A stretch of DNA of 5,611 bases from NCBI GenBank assembly GCA_019348095.1, contig JAHWKC010000166.1:1-5611 (forward strand). Direction: 5' to 3'. Below, in pieces: positions 3,981 through 5,611 of this stretch (the first letter of the stretch is position 1; every line of letters begins with the position of its first letter). Position numbers and translations under genes: made by a program. The notes beneath the pieces were generated by a model, which was not told where the DNA came from, ran no database searches, and was given only the letters and a program-made list of their open reading frames with translations. Source of the DNA: Pseudomonadota bacterium. Its GTDB lineage: Bacteria > Pseudomonadota > Gammaproteobacteria > Xanthomonadales > Xanthomonadaceae.

Positions 3981-5611
3981 ATGCTGGCACTCGAGTTCGA
4001 CAATCGTTTCATCCGCGAGTTGCCCGGCGACCCCGATACCGGCCCCGGCATCCGCCAGGTGCACGGCGCCGCGTGGTCTTCGGTGCAGCCGAGCCCGGTC
4101 GAGGCGCCGCTGTTGTTTGCCCATTCGGCCGAGATGGCGGCGCGGCTCGGCATCGATGAAGCCGATGTCGCCACGCCCGAGTTCGCCCAGGTGTTCGGCG
4201 GCAATCTGCTGCTCGATGGGATGCAGCCGTATGCGGCGAACTACGGCGGCCACCAGTTCGGTCACTGGGCGGGGCAGCTCGGCGACGGCCGCGCGATCAC
4301 CTTGGGCGAGACGATTGCGCGCCCAAAAGGCACTCCCGAAGGCGAGCGCTGGGAGCTGCAACTGAAGGGGGCGGGGCCAACGCCGTACTCGCGCAGCGCC
4401 GATGGCCGCGCGGTGATGCGCTCCTCGATCCGCGAATTCCTGTGCAGCGAGGCGATGCACCACCTCGGGGTGCCGACCACGCGCGCGCTGAGCCTGGTGG
4501 CGACCGGTGAGGCAGTGGTGCGCGACATGTTCTACGACGGCAACGCCAGGCCCGAGCCCGGCGCGGTCGTGTGCCGGGTGGCGCCGTCGTTCATCCGCTT
4601 CGGCAATTTCGAGTTGCCCGCCTCGCGCGGCGACACCGGGCTGCTGCGGCAGCTGGTCGAGTTCACCATCGACCGCGACTTCCCGCACCTGGCAGGCAAG
4701 GGCGATGGCGAGGCGCGCTACGCCGCCTGGTTCGGCGAGGTCTGCGAGCGCACCGCAGTGCTGATGGGGCACTGGATGCGGGTGGGCTTCGTGCACGGGG
4801 TGATGAACACCGACAATATGTCGATCCTCGGATTGACCATCGACTACGGCCCCTACGGCTGGGTCGACAACTACGACCCCGACTGGACTCCCAACACCAC
4901 CGACGCGCAGAATCGGCGCTACCGCTTCGCCCAGCAGCCGGCGGTGGCGTATTGGAACCTGGGGCGACTGGCCGGCGCACTGTCGCCGCTGTTCGATGGC
5001 GTCGAGCGGCTGCAGGAGGGGCTGCAACGCTACATCGATGCGTATACCGCGGCCGATCGTGCCAACACTGCCGGCAAGCTGGGCCTGGTCGAATGCACCG
5101 AAGACGACCTCGCGCTGATGCAGGCGCTGCAGGACCTGCTGGTCGCGGCCGAGGCCGACATGACGATCTTCTTCCGCGCGCTGGCCGAGCAGTTCCCGGC
5201 GAGCGGGGGCGACATCAAGAACGCGGTGCTCAAGGCGGCGGCCGCGGCCGCCAACGAGCCGGGGCCCGACGCCGAGAAGCGCATCCACCAGCGCCACTTC
5301 GCCGGCGCGATGGCCGACGTGATGGCCGCCAAGGGGGTGATGCGCCAGTCGCTGTTCGCCGACGACGCGCCGCACGCCGCCGAGCAGGTCCGCGCCCGCT
5401 GGCCGGAGGTGGTGGCCGGGACGCCCGAAGGAGCCGCGGTCGGGGACGCCGGCCGGGTGCAGGCCTGGGTCGTGGGGCCCGGCCTCGGCACCGCCGGGCT
5501 GGCCGCGGCGACGGTCGAGGCGGTGCTCGCCTCGGCCGTGCCGGTGCTCGTGGACGCCGCCGCACTGACCCGGGCCGCGCAGTCCCCGGACTGGCTGCGC
5601 GCGCGCAGCGC
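3981..5611 (+). CDS. selO: SelO (YdiU) protein AMPylase, N-terminal ~400 residues, continuing in frame into foreign-looking sequence
   Basis: SelO is a pseudokinase-fold enzyme that transfers AMP from ATP to Ser/Thr/Tyr of target proteins and is linked to redox homeostasis. Residues 1-401 are a clear match: [17 protein letters not shown] (88-104), [13 protein letters not shown] (126-138) with the nucleotide-binding Lys129, [20 protein letters not shown] (151-170) with Glu152, [15 protein letters not shown] (197-211), and [13 protein letters not shown]...IDYGP with Asp278, Asn279 and Asp288. The spacings of these residues agree with those I recall for the Pseudomonas syringae enzyme, so the catalytic core looks intact. 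The family is normally about 480-520 residues, with a C-terminal region that should follow MTIFFRAL (394-401). Here it is missing: the frame stays open for 543 codons to the window edge but changes to AAA+ lid-like and then hydrate-dehydratase-like sequence. The real gene was probably complete; the join looks artificial or rearranged. Start ATG 3981 has a strong ribosome site. Confidence 0.88.
   Translation, partial: MLALEFDNRFIRELPGDPDTGPGIRQVHGAAWSSVQPSPVEAPLLFAHSAEMAARLGIDEADVATPEFAQVFGGNLLLDGMQPYAANYGGHQFGHWAGQLGDGRAITLGETIARPKGTPEGERWELQLKGAGPTPYSRSADGRAVMRSSIREFLCSEAMHHLGVPTTRALSLVATGEAVVRDMFYDGNARPEPGAVVCRVAPSFIRFGNFELPASRGDTGLLRQLVEFTIDRDFPHLAGKGDGEARYAAWFGEVCERTAVLMGHWMRVGFVHGVMNTDNMSILGLTIDYGPYGWVDNYDPDWTPNTTDAQNRRYRFAQQPAVAYWNLGRLAGALSPLFDGVERLQEGLQRYIDAYTAADRANTAGKLGLVECTEDDLALMQALQDLLVAAEADMTIFFRALAEQFPASGGDIKNAVLKAAAAAANEPGPDAEKRIHQRHFAGAMADVMAAKGVMRQSLFADDAPHAAEQVRARWPEVVAGTPEGAAVGDAGRVQAWVVGPGLGTAGLAAATVEAVLASAVPVLVDAAALTRAAQSPDWLRARS
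5190..5366 (+). other. AAA+ ATPase C-terminal (lid) segment, in frame with selO
   Basis: About 55 codons following the SelO part read [16 protein letters not shown], then [20 protein letters not shown], then [19 protein letters not shown]. The S-G-G-D-I-x-N-x-x-L-x-A-A pattern is the usual start of the small helical domain of AAA+ ATPases, and the R-H-F-x-x-A-M segment matches the last helices of such proteins. The Walker A and B motifs that would precede it are absent, so this piece cannot work as an ATPase. It would be the end of a different gene joined somewhere between 5182 and 5205. Leucine and general codon choice remain like the rest of the window, so the donor could be the same or a similar organism. 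The AAA+ assignment is by motif only. Confidence 0.55.
5379..5611 (+). other. ADP-dependent NAD(P)H-hydrate dehydratase (NnrD-like) fragment, in frame, no end
   Basis: The final codons read [24 protein letters not shown] (492-503 of the composite frame) and [19 protein letters not shown]. This is the pattern of the C-terminal NnrD/CARKD domain, which repairs hydrated NAD(P)H using ADP: R-x-P-E-V, then the nucleotide-binding V-V-G-P-G-L-G, then P-V-L-V-D-A-D-A/G-L. The second Asp of the last motif is Ala here. The wording RARWPEVV...[11 protein letters not shown] is like actinobacterial homologues from memory, and leucine codons (three CTC, three CTG) differ from the almost all-CTG usage just upstream in selO. 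The N-terminal part of the domain and its catalytic C-terminal Asp motif are not in the window. The piece is therefore a middle fragment, joined between about 5358 and 5390. Confidence 0.6.

Noticed and set aside
3835..4365. 176-codon plus-strand frame overlapping the selO start
   Set aside because: Out of frame with selO, Arg/Ser/Cys-rich and without homology signs; selO occupies the same DNA.
3951..5375. 474-codon minus-strand frame antisense to selO
   Set aside because: His/Arg/Ala-rich shadow of selO without any family signature; selO has the conserved motifs and a good ribosome site.

Overview
The window is high-GC DNA that reads like a member of the Xanthomonadaceae/Lysobacteraceae (Lysobacter, Luteimonas or Stenotrophomonas type). 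This rests on three signs, none confirmed by a database search: protein sequences that resemble the xanthomonad versions of SelO and DeaD; a short lysine-rich gene of a kind common in these bacteria; and an intergenic inverted repeat built on GGAGCGGCTTCAGCCGC, the style of REP-like repeat scattered through xanthomonad and pseudomonad genomes. No mobile-element gene, CRISPR array, tRNA or rRNA was seen.

Layout, left to right. (1) Positions 1-462, plus strand: the C-terminal part of an RluA-family pseudouridine synthase whose beginning, including the catalytic Asp, lies outside the window. (2) Positions 457-535: a perfect inverted repeat with 26-bp arms that supplies the synthase stop codon. 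(3) Positions 605-1075, plus: a three-helix YetF/DUF421 membrane protein. (4) Positions 1095-1538, minus: a short MgtC/SapB-family membrane protein, convergent with yetF and separated from it by 19 nt spanned by an inverted repeat. (5) Positions 1561-3531, minus: a full-length DeaD/CsdA DEAD-box RNA helicase, 22 nt upstream of the mgtC-like gene and probably co-transcribed with it. (6) Positions 3639-3794, minus: a 51-residue lysine-rich gene. (7) A divergent intergenic region (3795-3980) with a perfect 11-bp tandem repeat. (8) Positions 3981-5611, plus: an open frame that begins as a good SelO protein AMPylase.

The strangest part is the right end. The frame starting as SelO stays open to the last base, but its content changes twice. 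SelO similarity stops near residue 401. About 55 residues then look like the C-terminal helical lid of an AAA+ ATPase, and the last 75 or so look like an ADP-dependent NAD(P)H-hydrate dehydratase of actinobacterial flavour. The SelO C-terminal region is absent. The most economical explanation is a chimeric assembly or amplification product near a contig end, but both seams are in frame on the same strand, so a genuine rearrangement is not excluded by sequence alone.

Functionally the intact genes are housekeeping and stress-related: RNA modification, RNA helicase work in cold or ribosome assembly, two small membrane proteins linked in other bacteria to envelope or ion stress, and redox-linked AMPylation. 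I do not see a dedicated defence, secondary-metabolite or mobile system. The best candidates for something little described are the small lysine-rich gene next to deaD and the composite reading frame, if reads support it.
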